From the NCBI GenBank assembly GCA_017643845.1, contig JAEPMR010000001.1, positions 1 through 64,000 on the forward strand: DNA of 64,000 nt, in the 5' to 3' direction. A model generated the notes under the pieces. The model was given only the letters and a program-made list of their open reading frames with translations. It had not been told where the DNA came from and searched no databases. Made by a program: the position numbers and the translations under genes. Positions 26,136-33,488 of this stretch are shown piece after piece. The DNA comes from Marivivens sp. Its GTDB lineage: Bacteria > Pseudomonadota > Alphaproteobacteria > Rhodobacterales > Rhodobacteraceae. Within the stretch, counting starts at the first letter, position 1, and every line of letters begins with the position of its first letter.

Positions 26136-26336
26136 ATGGACGATGAATTCAACATGTCACTGCGCAAGTTCCTGAAGCAGGTGGGTGTCACCTCGCAACA
26201 AGCGATTGAAGAAGCCGTTCGCTCGGCGGGAGCAGATGCAGCGGGCAAGGAATTCACCGCGCGTATGGAGCTGACGATCGAGGGGCTTGATATGCGCCAT
26301 GTGGTGGAAAGCACGATCAAGGGGCCATCTGAATGA
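26136..26336 (+). CDS. DUF6494 family small protein
   Basis: A 66-aa protein, MDDEFNMSLRKFLKQVGVTS then a helical segment and ARMELTIEGLDMRHVVES, which I recognise as DUF6494. The ATG at 26136 follows CCGGAGG; the longer upstream frame reads through the divergent gene's ribosome site and is rejected. Its stop overlaps the mrp start (ATGA). No known function; it always seems to travel with the Mrp-like ATPase and DUF6505 in such clusters. Confidence 0.8.
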   Translation: MDDEFNMSLRKFLKQVGVTSQQAIEEAVRSAGADAAGKEFTARMELTIEGLDMRHVVESTIKGPSE

Positions 26337-27400
26337 CACTGACGCGGGAGACCGTGCTGGAGGCACTGAAGACTGTCGGAAGTCCGGCGGGAGAGACAGA
26401 TATTGTCGCGGCGGGGATGGTGAAAGCCCTCACCGTGGATGGTGGAAATGTGCGCTTCGTTCTGGAAATTGACCCGGCGAAAGCGGGGGAAATGGAGGCC
26501 GTACGAGCCGAGGCGGAAGCCAAGCTGAAGGCCATTGATGGCGTGCAGGCCGCAACGGTGGTGATGACGGCCCATTCGACGCCCAAGGCACCGCCTGACC
26601 TCAAGCCGAAAGCCGCCGCGCAGCCCAGCGGGCCGGAAAAGATCCCCGGCGTGCAGCGGATCATCGCGGTGGCGTCGGGCAAAGGCGGCGTGGGGAAATC
26701 GACCGTTTCCGCCAACCTTGCCACGGCGCTGGCGGCGGAGGGGCGCAAAGTGGGCCTCTTGGACGCCGACGTTTACGGCCCGTCGCAACCGCGGATGCTG
26801 GGCGTGACGGGGCGGCCCGCCTCGCCCGATGGCAAGACGATCCTACCTCTGCGCAATCACGGTGTGACGATGATGTCGCTGGGGTTGATGACGCAGGAGG
26901 ACGAGGCGGTCGTCTGGCGCGGGCCGATGCTGATGGGGGCGCTGCAACAGATGCTGTTTCAGGTGCAGTGGGGCGCGCTGGATGTGCTGATCGTCGATCT
27001 GCCGCCTGGCACGGGCGATGTGCAGATGACCTTGGCGCAAAAGGCGCAGGTGGATGGGGCGATTGTCGTTTCCACCCCGCAGGACGTGGCGCTGCTGGAT
27101 GCCCGCAAGGGGATCGACATGTTCAAGAAGATGAACACGCCGATCATTGGAATGATCGAGAATATGTCGACGCATATTTGCAGCAACTGCGGCCATGAGG
27201 AGCATATCTTCGGCCATGGCGGCGTCGCGCAGGAAGCGGCGAAGCTAGGCGTGCCGCTGCTGGCTGAAATTCCGCTTCATCTGGATATCCGCACAAGCGC
27301 GGATGGTGGTGCGCCGATTGTCGTCTCGAAAAGCGCCTCGCCGCAGGCGGCGGCGTTCAGGACATTGGCAAAGGCACTTATCGCCGGAGGGAACGCATGA
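26333..27400 (+). CDS. mrp: Mrp/ApbC-type iron-sulfur carrier ATPase
   Basis: A 355-aa P-loop ATPase that carries and transfers [4Fe-4S] clusters. The N-terminal MIP18/DUF59 domain is at residues 1-80, a linker rich in Pro and Lys follows, then the deviant Walker A SGKGGVGKST near 122 and the cluster-binding CSNC near 282 (THICSNCGHEEHIFGHGG). The gene overlaps DUF6494 upstream and the ligase-like gene downstream by 4 bp each. It could load clusters into the many Fe-S subunits encoded here; that is inference from context. Confidence 0.93.
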   Translation: MTLTRETVLEALKTVGSPAGETDIVAAGMVKALTVDGGNVRFVLEIDPAKAGEMEAVRAEAEAKLKAIDGVQAATVVMTAHSTPKAPPDLKPKAAAQPSGPEKIPGVQRIIAVASGKGGVGKSTVSANLATALAAEGRKVGLLDADVYGPSQPRMLGVTGRPASPDGKTILPLRNHGVTMMSLGLMTQEDEAVVWRGPMLMGALQQMLFQVQWGALDVLIVDLPPGTGDVQMTLAQKAQVDGAIVVSTPQDVALLDARKGIDMFKKMNTPIIGMIENMSTHICSNCGHEEHIFGHGGVAQEAAKLGVPLLAEIPLHLDIRTSADGGAPIVVSKSASPQAAAFRTLAKALIAGGNA

Positions 27401-28125
27401 CCGCATTGGTGCCGTCGTTTCCGCCGCTCCTCAAGGGGATGGCTGCCGGTCCTGCAAACCCGTTCAAGATCGCCTGCGATCAGGCGCGGCGCGGGGTCGA
27501 TGCGGGGCTGGTGGCGTGGTCAGCGGGTGAAGACCGGATGCGGGCTGCCTTGGTGCTGGCCCCTGACGAGCCGCTGGAGACAGCAATGGCGGCCTATATC
27601 GCCAGTGGCGTGGGTATGCAGAACGCATTGGGCACGCATGCGCCTGCCGAAACGGCGGTGCAGCTTGAGTGGTCCGGCGGGCTGCGGGTCAATGCGGGGT
27701 ATTGCGGACGGCTGCGCTGCTTTTCGTCGGGCCATGATCCGAAAGCCGTGCCCGACTGGCTGGTTGTGGGAGTTGACCTGACGCTGCGGCTGCCGCCGGA
27801 TTTCGAGCCGGGGGAGCGGCCCGATCATACGGCTCTGCATCTGGAAGGGTGCCGCGACATTGATACGGTGTTGTTGCTGGAATCATGGGCGCGCCACACG
27901 CTGTTATGGATTAACGAACTGGACGGCGCCACAGGACGTGCCACCCTGAACCGTGAATGGGAAGGGCTGGCGTGGAAGCTGGGCAAGAGCGTCACAGTGA
28001 ACACCGGCTCGGAAAGGCATGTTGGCACGTTTCTGGGCGTGGACGAGAATTTCGGTATGATCCTGAAGACCGAGAGTGGTGACACGGAACTGATCCCGTT
28101 GTCATCGGTGATCGAGGAGGAATGA
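27397..28125 (+). CDS. Biotin/lipoate-protein ligase-like protein
   Basis: A 242-aa protein resembling the biotin/lipoate ligase-like family found in alphaproteobacterial formate dehydrogenase loci (DUF4444-type C-terminus). It starts with PSFPPLLKGMAAGPANPF and has an ALVLAPDEPLETAMA block. A TLNREWEGLAWKLGKSV segment is followed by an SH3-like BirA-type end (RHVGTFLGVDENFGMILKTESGD). I do not see the canonical GRGRxG biotin-binding motif of BirA, so classical biotinylation is unlikely. The start overlaps the mrp stop. Confidence 0.75.
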   Translation: MTALVPSFPPLLKGMAAGPANPFKIACDQARRGVDAGLVAWSAGEDRMRAALVLAPDEPLETAMAAYIASGVGMQNALGTHAPAETAVQLEWSGGLRVNAGYCGRLRCFSSGHDPKAVPDWLVVGVDLTLRLPPDFEPGERPDHTALHLEGCRDIDTVLLLESWARHTLLWINELDGATGRATLNREWEGLAWKLGKSVTVNTGSERHVGTFLGVDENFGMILKTESGDTELIPLSSVIEEE

Positions 28126-28126
28126 C

Positions 28127-28603
28127 ATGTATCTGGCCCGCGCGATCCATTTCGACGAGAGCGACCGCAACGTCTTTCACAACCCTGCCCGCACCGGTGA
28201 ATGGGCCATCTCGGGGGGATTCGAGTTTTCCAACTGGGGGGAGGCGGACCTTGTCGGCAAGGCGCGGCAGGCGTTTGCCAACGGCTGGCTGGGGATCGAA
28301 ACCTTTGGACGGGTGACGTTTGTTGCGGTGACGCGGATCGAGGAGGCCGAGCTGGAGCAGCTGACCGACACGCTCGCGCAGCATTTCGTCGATGTCTATG
28401 GCGCGCCCGATCTGGAGGCGGCACGGCCCGTTGCGCGAGAGGAGCTGGCGCATATGGCCGATCTCTGTGCCGATCATGCGCCCAATACGGTGCTGACCGT
28501 GCTACGGGAACTGACCGACGCGGGCGTGAAGGAGCAGTTCCGGTATATCGAGGCCAGCGAGGCCGGCCTCGATCAATTCGCGATCCACGGAGAGATCGAG
28601 TAG
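28127..28603 (+). CDS. DUF6505 family protein
   Basis: A 158-aa cytoplasmic protein recognised as DUF6505 by MYLARAIHFDESDRNVF, GEWAISGGFEFSNW and ARQAFANGWLGIE. The ATG at 28127 lies one base after the ligase-like stop, with GAGGAGGAATGAC as ribosome site. It is the last member of the four-gene DUF6494-mrp-ligase-DUF6505 unit and nearly abuts the convergent tupA. Function unknown; strict linkage to FDH and Mrp genes suggests FDH or cofactor assembly. Confidence 0.8.
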   Translation: MYLARAIHFDESDRNVFHNPARTGEWAISGGFEFSNWGEADLVGKARQAFANGWLGIETFGRVTFVAVTRIEEAELEQLTDTLAQHFVDVYGAPDLEAARPVAREELAHMADLCADHAPNTVLTVLRELTDAGVKEQFRYIEASEAGLDQFAIHGEIE

Positions 28604-28610
28604 CGCCAAA

Positions 28611-29414
28611 TTACTCGGGCTGCGCGTTAAAGACGAAGAGCTGCTGGCCCGCGATTGCGTAGCCGTTGATCAGCTCTGCGGCGCGGTCACTTGTGAGCCA
28701 ATTCTCGAGCTTTTGGGCCAGATCATTACGCACATGGGCGTGCAGTTCGGGGTTCACCGGTAGATAGGCGTATTGGTTAAAGAGCACCGGATCGCCTTCG
28801 AATACGATGGCGAGGTCGCCTTTGTTGCCGAAATTCAGCCAGCTTGCGCGGTCTGACAGGATATAGGCATTCATGCCTGACGCTGTGTTCAGAGCTGCAC
28901 CCATGCCCTGCCCCACGGCCTTGTACCAGTCGCCTGCCAGATCGACGCCAGCGGCGTCCCAGAGGCGCAGCTCCATCTTGTGGGTGCCAGAATCGTCGCC
29001 ACGGCTGACGAAATCTGCCTCTGCACCGGCAATCGCCGCAAGCGCTCCTATGGCTTCATCGGCAGCGCCGCTGGCAGCGGGATCGCTGCTGGGGCCGATG
29101 ATGACGAAATCATTATACATGATCTCGCGGCGGTGGGTGCCGTAGCCGCCTTCGACGAAGGCTTCCTCGGCGGCGCGGGAGTGGACGAGAACCGCGTCAA
29201 CATCGCCTTGTTCACCGAGCTTAAGTGCTTGGCCTGTGCCGACGATCAACAGCTGCACCTCGATGCCGGTGTCGATCTCGATTTCTGGCAGGATCACATC
29301 GGCGAGGCCGGAATTGGCGAAGGAGGTGGTGACGGCCATTTTCATGGTATCCGCCTGCGCGGAAAGGGCCGCGAGCGAGGCTACAACTGACAGAAGAAGG
29401 GATTTCAAGGTCAC
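28611..29414 (-). CDS. tupA: Tungstate-binding periplasmic protein
   Basis: A 267-aa receptor for tungstate import. The signal peptide is residues 1-21 (ending LSAQA). The mature protein has the TupA pattern: AVTTSFANSGLADVILPEIE near the N-terminus, LKLGEQGDVDAVLVHSRAAEE, then NDFVIIGPSSDPA and ADFVSRGDDSGTHKME. The TTS and SRGDDSGTH residues are the oxyanion ligands known in this family. The GTG start at 29414 overlaps the tupC stop (GTGA) and no better ATG exists. Gene order tupB-tupC-tupA puts the receptor last, unlike the usual tupABC. Tungstate would supply the FDHs of this locus. Confidence 0.92.
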   Translation of the reverse strand: MTLKSLLLSVVASLAALSAQADTMKMAVTTSFANSGLADVILPEIEIDTGIEVQLLIVGTGQALKLGEQGDVDAVLVHSRAAEEAFVEGGYGTHRREIMYNDFVIIGPSSDPAASGAADEAIGALAAIAGAEADFVSRGDDSGTHKMELRLWDAAGVDLAGDWYKAVGQGMGAALNTASGMNAYILSDRASWLNFGNKGDLAIVFEGDPVLFNQYAYLPVNPELHAHVRNDLAQKLENWLTSDRAAELINGYAIAGQQLFVFNAQPE

Positions 29415-30127
29415 GGGATGAGATCTCCGTTGAGGTGGGCCTGTGCTTCGGGCGTGGTGGGGTTATCGAAGAAAGTTGCCGCGTCGCCTGCCTCGACGAT
29501 TTTGCCCTCGTTGAGAAACAGCACATCATCGGCCAACCGCCGCGCCTGCCCGACGTTATGGGTAGACATGACGATGCGTGTGCCATCAGCCTTGAGCGAT
29601 TGCAGGATGGCTTCGATCTCACGGGTGGAGCGGCCATCGAGATTGGCGCTCGGTTCATCGAGAAACAGCAGCTCCGGCGCGCGGACCAGCGCGCGGGCCA
29701 GAGCCATTTTCTGTTTTTCACCACCGGAGAGGACAAAGGCGGGGCGGGCCAAATCGCCGTGCAAACCGACACGAGCCGCCATGTCCGCCGCCTCTGCGCG
29801 GGCGGCACTGCGCGACTGGCCGTCGAGCAGGAGCGGATAGGCGATACAATCAACAATCGACCGGCGCATGACGATCGGCGTTTGAAACACGAACGCCTGT
29901 TTCCGGCGCGCCTCTTCGAGCGGAGCGGCCCATTGCAGCTGCCCGCGTCGCACGCGCTCGAGCCCGTGCATCAGGCGCAGGAGGGACGTCTTGCCACTGC
30001 CATTCGGACCCAGCAGGATGGTGCAGCCCGTTGCGCCCAATTCGAGCGACAGCGGGCCAAGAATATGCTTGCCGCGCTTGCGAAGTTCGACGGCTTCGAG
30101 CCGGAGGGGAAGGATCGACGCTACCAT
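29411..30127 (-). CDS. tupC: Tungstate ABC transporter ATP-binding protein
   Basis: A 238-aa ATPase driving tungstate uptake. Walker A GPNGSGKTS is near residue 40, the Q-loop AFVFQTPIVMRRS near 78, the signature LSGGEKQKMALARALVRAP near 133, Walker B LLFLDEPSANLDGRS, and the switch is STHNVGQARRLAD. At 238 aa it is a minimal ABC domain without the Mop oxyanion-sensing domain of ModC, as expected for TupC. The start ATG at 30127 overlaps the tupB stop by 7 bp. Confidence 0.92.
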   Translation of the reverse strand: MVASILPLRLEAVELRKRGKHILGPLSLELGATGCTILLGPNGSGKTSLLRLMHGLERVRRGQLQWAAPLEEARRKQAFVFQTPIVMRRSIVDCIAYPLLLDGQSRSAARAEAADMAARVGLHGDLARPAFVLSGGEKQKMALARALVRAPELLFLDEPSANLDGRSTREIEAILQSLKADGTRIVMSTHNVGQARRLADDVLFLNEGKIVEAGDAATFFDNPTTPEAQAHLNGDLIP

Positions 30128-30825
30128 TGGCTGCTCCGCTCGGTACGCGTGAGCATGTGCAGCGCGAGGTTCACCGCAATCGCGAGCGCGATCAGAACAA
30201 AGCCAAGCCCAAGCGCGAGGGCAAAGTTGCCCTTGCCAGTTTCAAGCGCGATGGCAGTAGTCAGCACGCGGGTGGCGTGGTCGATATTGCCGCCGACGAT
30301 CATAATCGCGCCGACCTCGCCAATCGCGCGACCAAAGCCCGCGAGCGCGGCGGTTAGCAAGGCGCGGCGGGAATCCCACAAGAGCGCCTTGATCCGCTGG
30401 GCGCGGGTGGTGTGCAGAGAGATCAGCAGGTCATGATATTCGGACCAGAGATCACGGATCGCCTGATGCGCGATGGAGGCGACGATGGGCGTGATGATGA
30501 TGACCTGCGCGATAATCATCGCCGTGGGGGTGAACAGGAGCCCCAACACCCCGAACGGCCCTGCCCGCGACAGAAGGATATAGACGATCAGGCCAACAAC
30601 GACAGGCGGCAGGCCCATGAGTGCATTCAGAAGCGCAATGACCACCCGCCGGAAGCGGAAACGATTGACCGAGAGCCAAGCACCCAGTGGAAGGCCGATC
30701 AGAGCCGCGATTGCCGTGGCCGTCAGTGTGACCTGAAGGGAGCGGATGGTGATCTCGACAAGATCGGGATCGAGCCGCAGCACCAGCCGCAGCGCCTCTG
30801 CCAATCCTGCCCATAGATCATTCAT
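30121..30825 (-). CDS. tupB: Tungstate ABC transporter permease
   Basis: A 234-aa inner-membrane permease with about five or six helices (first at LTATAIAALIGLPLGAWL). Family motifs include GLPPVVVGLIVYILLSRAGPFG and the cytoplasmic loop KALLWDSRRALLTAALAGFGRAIGEVGAIMIVGGNI, which docks the ATPase. The ATG at 30825 follows CAGGGACAGCGGC; an extra 13-residue start is not used. First gene of the tupBCA operon, with a GACATTTTGTC element 61-71 bp upstream. Confidence 0.92.
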   Translation of the reverse strand: MNDLWAGLAEALRLVLRLDPDLVEITIRSLQVTLTATAIAALIGLPLGAWLSVNRFRFRRVVIALLNALMGLPPVVVGLIVYILLSRAGPFGVLGLLFTPTAMIIAQVIIITPIVASIAHQAIRDLWSEYHDLLISLHTTRAQRIKALLWDSRRALLTAALAGFGRAIGEVGAIMIVGGNIDHATRVLTTAIALETGKGNFALALGLGFVLIALAIAVNLALHMLTRTERSSQW

Positions 30826-30885
30826 TGCCGCTGTCCCTGCATGGCTTTGGTTGGCAGGTAGCACCCCTGCCCCACCGCCAAAATA

Positions 30886-30896
30886 GACATTTTGTC
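30886..30896. promoter_or_regulatory. GACATTTTGTC element upstream of tupB
   Basis: An 11-nt inverted repeat (GACA-TTT-TGTC) identical to the core at 23145-23155 in the fdo/polyferredoxin divergent region. It sits in the 93-bp gap between the DUF2478 gene and tupB, where a promoter for tupBCA is expected. Confidence 0.45.
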
Positions 30897-30918
30897 AGTT
30901 CCGACGCGTCGCACAGGG

Positions 30919-31449
30919 TCATTTTGTCCGAGCGTCGCTGAGCGGCATGTGTGACCGGCTCCACGACATGACATCCGCCACCGTATCGGGGATCTGTTCT
31001 GCCAAACCGCCGGACCAGTCAGAAAAATAGGCGGCATTGGTGCGATTGACAGACGTCAGAACCGGAATGCCCGCCTCCAGTGCCATGCCGATTGCGGGAC
31101 GGAAGCCGCGACCGTCAAGCTCCTGCTTGCCGAATTTGTTGATGATCAGGATTGCGGGGCTGGCATCTGTGCGGCGCAGTTCGCCTTCGATCAGGCCAAC
31201 CGCTTGCTCAAGACCTGCGGGATCGAGCCTACAGCCGCGCGACAGCGAGCCGAGCCGCTGGCTGATGCGCACCTGATCGCCGGAGGTGAGGATCGCGAGG
31301 TCCATATCGCATTTCGGGTTGTCGGGTGTGTCGTGATTGATCTGGACCGCACCCGCGACAGCGATACCTTCTGCGCGCAGGAGGGTGGCGACCTCGGCCA
31401 GCAACCGATCCGCTGCGCCGCGTCCTTCGGAAATCACATAGCCGAGCAT
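30919..31449 (-). CDS. DUF2478 protein (P-loop NTPase-like, Mo/W-associated)
   Basis: A 176-aa protein of DUF2478, often linked to molybdate or tungstate transport and Moco genes. It starts MLGYVISEGRGAADRLLAEVA, contains DMDLAILTSGDQVRISQRLG and ends with an ILIINKFGKQELDGRGFRPAIGMALEAGIPVLTSV block. That block resembles the switch region of a P-loop NTPase, although a classical GKS loop is not evident. The ATG at 31449 follows AAGGGGACAGCGC. It is divergent from fdhD and upstream of tupB on the same strand, so the two could share a transcript. Confidence 0.75.
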   Translation of the reverse strand: MLGYVISEGRGAADRLLAEVATLLRAEGIAVAGAVQINHDTPDNPKCDMDLAILTSGDQVRISQRLGSLSRGCRLDPAGLEQAVGLIEGELRRTDASPAILIINKFGKQELDGRGFRPAIGMALEAGIPVLTSVNRTNAAYFSDWSGGLAEQIPDTVADVMSWSRSHMPLSDARTK

Positions 31450-31514
31450 GCGCTGTCCCCTTGCAACCGCTTGATCCGAAATACAAGATGCACCGAACCA
31501 AGGAAAGCGCCAGT

Positions 31515-32387
31515 ATGAAACCGACCCTGCCGATCCTGCCCGACCCGACGAACGCCCGCCTGACGCGGCGCGTAACAGGCTTTGACCACACCGGCGCGGA
31601 AACCGAGATTTCGGTCGTGGAGGAGCGGCCCTTGACGATTTACCTCAACAGTCAGGAGATCGTCACCGCGATGACCATCGGGGACTACCCTGAATATCTG
31701 GCGGTGGGCTTCCTGCGCAATCAGGGCATGTTGCGGGCCGACGACACGATCACCGGCATTGATTATGACGACGATCTGGAAGTCGTCGTTGTGCGGACCG
31801 AGCGGCAGACCTCCTATGAGGAGAAGGTCAAGAAAAAGACCCGCACATCGGGCTGCGCGGTCGGCACTGTCTTTGGCGATATGATGGAAGGGCTGGAAGG
31901 GCTGACCCTGCAACAGGCGGAGGTACGGACGAGCTGGCTCTACGATCTGGCGAAGGAGATCAACACAACACCGTCGCTCTATCTGGAGGCGGGGGCGATC
32001 CACGGCACGGTGCTGTGTCAGGGAAATAAGCCGCTCGTTTATATGGAGGATGTTGGTCGCCATAACGCGGTGGACAAGATCGCGGGCTATATGTTCCGCC
32101 ATGGGGAGCCTGCGGGGGACAAGATCCTCTATACAACGGGGCGGCTGACCTCGGAAATGGTGATCAAGACGGCGCTGATGGGCATTCCGGTGCTCGCGTC
32201 GCGCTCAGGCTTTACCGCGTGGGGGGTGGAGATCGCTCGCGACGTGGGGCTGACGCTGATCGGGCGGATGCGGGGGCAGCGGTTTGTCTGCCTTGCCGGT
32301 GAAGAACGGCTGATCCGCGATGTCGATCCGGCGAGCGTGCCGGATGAGGGGCGCAAGCACCGCCGCAAGAGTGCCGAGCATGACTGA
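31515..32387 (+). CDS. fdhD: Formate dehydrogenase accessory sulfurtransferase
   Basis: A 290-aa protein that transfers sulfur from a cysteine desulfurase to the Mo/W-bisMGD cofactor, without which formate dehydrogenases are inactive. The active-site loop is KKTRTSGCAVGTVFGD with C114. E. coli FdhD has a CxxC here, so this protein has a single cysteine. The EDVGRHNAVDKIAGYM cofactor-binding block and the RMRGQRFVCLAGEERL end are typical. The ATG at 31515 follows AAGGAAAG. It starts the fdhD-mobA-mobB-moeA operon and overlaps mobA by 8 bp. Confidence 0.95.
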   Translation: MKPTLPILPDPTNARLTRRVTGFDHTGAETEISVVEERPLTIYLNSQEIVTAMTIGDYPEYLAVGFLRNQGMLRADDTITGIDYDDDLEVVVVRTERQTSYEEKVKKKTRTSGCAVGTVFGDMMEGLEGLTLQQAEVRTSWLYDLAKEINTTPSLYLEAGAIHGTVLCQGNKPLVYMEDVGRHNAVDKIAGYMFRHGEPAGDKILYTTGRLTSEMVIKTALMGIPVLASRSGFTAWGVEIARDVGLTLIGRMRGQRFVCLAGEERLIRDVDPASVPDEGRKHRRKSAEHD

Positions 32388-32997
32388 GCGGTTGCCGGGG
32401 GTGATCCTTGCGGGCGGCAAGGCCACGCGGATGGGCGGCGGGGACAAGGGTCTGCGCCGGATCGGTGAGCGGAGGATCATCGACCACGTGATCACGCGGC
32501 TGGGTGCACAATGCGGGCCGCTGGCGATCAACGCCAATGGGGAGGCCGACCGGCTGGCGGAGTTCGGCCTGCCGGTGCTGCCTGACAGCCTGCCGGACCA
32601 CCCCGGCCCGCTGGCGGGGGTGTTGGCCGGGCTGGACTGGGCGGCAGAGCTGGGAGCGGAGGCGATTGTCACCGCTGCGGCCGATACGCCGTTCTTTCCC
32701 GCCGATCTTGCCAAGAGGCTCCATGACGAGGCCGGGCCGGAAGGGTTGGCGCTGGCAGCCTCGCCCGGACCTGAGGGCAAGATCTTCCGCCAGCCGACAT
32801 TCGGCCTCTGGCCGGTGGCGCTGCGGGATGATTTGCGGGAGGCGCTCCAAGGCGGGTTGCGCAAGATCGTGATCTGGACCGAGGCGCATCAGGCGGGCAG
32901 TGCGGTGTTCGAGGCGGACGGGTATGATCCGTTCTTCAACATCAACACGCCGGACGATATTGCCGAAGCCAAGCGGATTGCGGAGCGCGTGGCATGA
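32380..32997 (+). CDS. mobA: Molybdenum cofactor guanylyltransferase
   Basis: A 205-aa enzyme joining GMP to molybdopterin to give the bis-MGD cofactor used by both FDHs. The N-terminal nucleotide-binding motif GVILAGGKATRMGGGDKGL is intact, followed by LPDSLPDHPGPLAGVLAGLDW and VTAAADTPFFPADLAKRL. The C-terminus ends PFFNINTPDDIAEAKRIAE. The ATG at 32380 overlaps fdhD by 8 bp, and the stop overlaps mobB by 4 bp. Confidence 0.95.
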   Translation: MTERLPGVILAGGKATRMGGGDKGLRRIGERRIIDHVITRLGAQCGPLAINANGEADRLAEFGLPVLPDSLPDHPGPLAGVLAGLDWAAELGAEAIVTAAADTPFFPADLAKRLHDEAGPEGLALAASPGPEGKIFRQPTFGLWPVALRDDLREALQGGLRKIVIWTEAHQAGSAVFEADGYDPFFNINTPDDIAEAKRIAERVA

Positions 32998-33488
32998 GGG
33001 TGTATGGCGTCACCGGATGGAAGAACACCGGCAAGACGGGGCTGGTCGAGCGGCTCGTGACCGAGATATCGGCGCGCGGGTTTTCCGTCTCCACCCTGAA
33101 ACACGCGCATCATGCAACCGAGATCGACCAGCCGGGGCGGGACAGCTACCGCCACCGCGAGGCGGGCGCGCAAGAAGTGCTGGTGGCATCGCCAAACCGC
33201 TGGGCGCTCATGCATGAATTGCGCGGCACGGACGAGCCACCGATGGAGGAGCTGCTGGCGAAGATGTCGCCCGTCGATCTGGTGATCATCGAAGGCTACA
33301 AGCGTGGCCCGCATCCGAAGGTGGAAACCCATCGTACGCAGGCAGGGCGCGACTTGCTGGCACCAGAAAATCCGACGATCCGCGCAGTGGCCTCGGACAG
33401 TGCGCATGACGGGCTTTCGGTGCCGGTGTTCGACCTCGACGACACATCGGCGATTGCGGATTTCATTCTTGCGGAGGTGGGGCTGTGA
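32994..33488 (+). CDS. mobB: Molybdopterin-guanine dinucleotide biosynthesis adaptor
   Basis: A 164-aa P-loop GTPase that assists MobA in forming MGD. Walker A is VTGWKNTGKTGLVERLV at residues 5-21; switch-like DSYRHREAGAQEVLVASPNRWAL and the Walker B region LVIIEGYKRGPHPKVE follow. The ATG at 32994 overlaps the mobA stop and the stop overlaps the start of the MoeA fusion, so all four genes are translationally coupled. Confidence 0.93.
   Translation: MRVYGVTGWKNTGKTGLVERLVTEISARGFSVSTLKHAHHATEIDQPGRDSYRHREAGAQEVLVASPNRWALMHELRGTDEPPMEELLAKMSPVDLVIIEGYKRGPHPKVETHRTQAGRDLLAPENPTIRAVASDSAHDGLSVPVFDLDDTSAIADFILAEVGL

Noticed and set aside
30917-30929. Second GTCATTTTGTCC-like element beside the tupB box
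   Set aside because: It is made by the last codons and stop of the DUF2478 gene (RTK stop), so the match is probably by chance.
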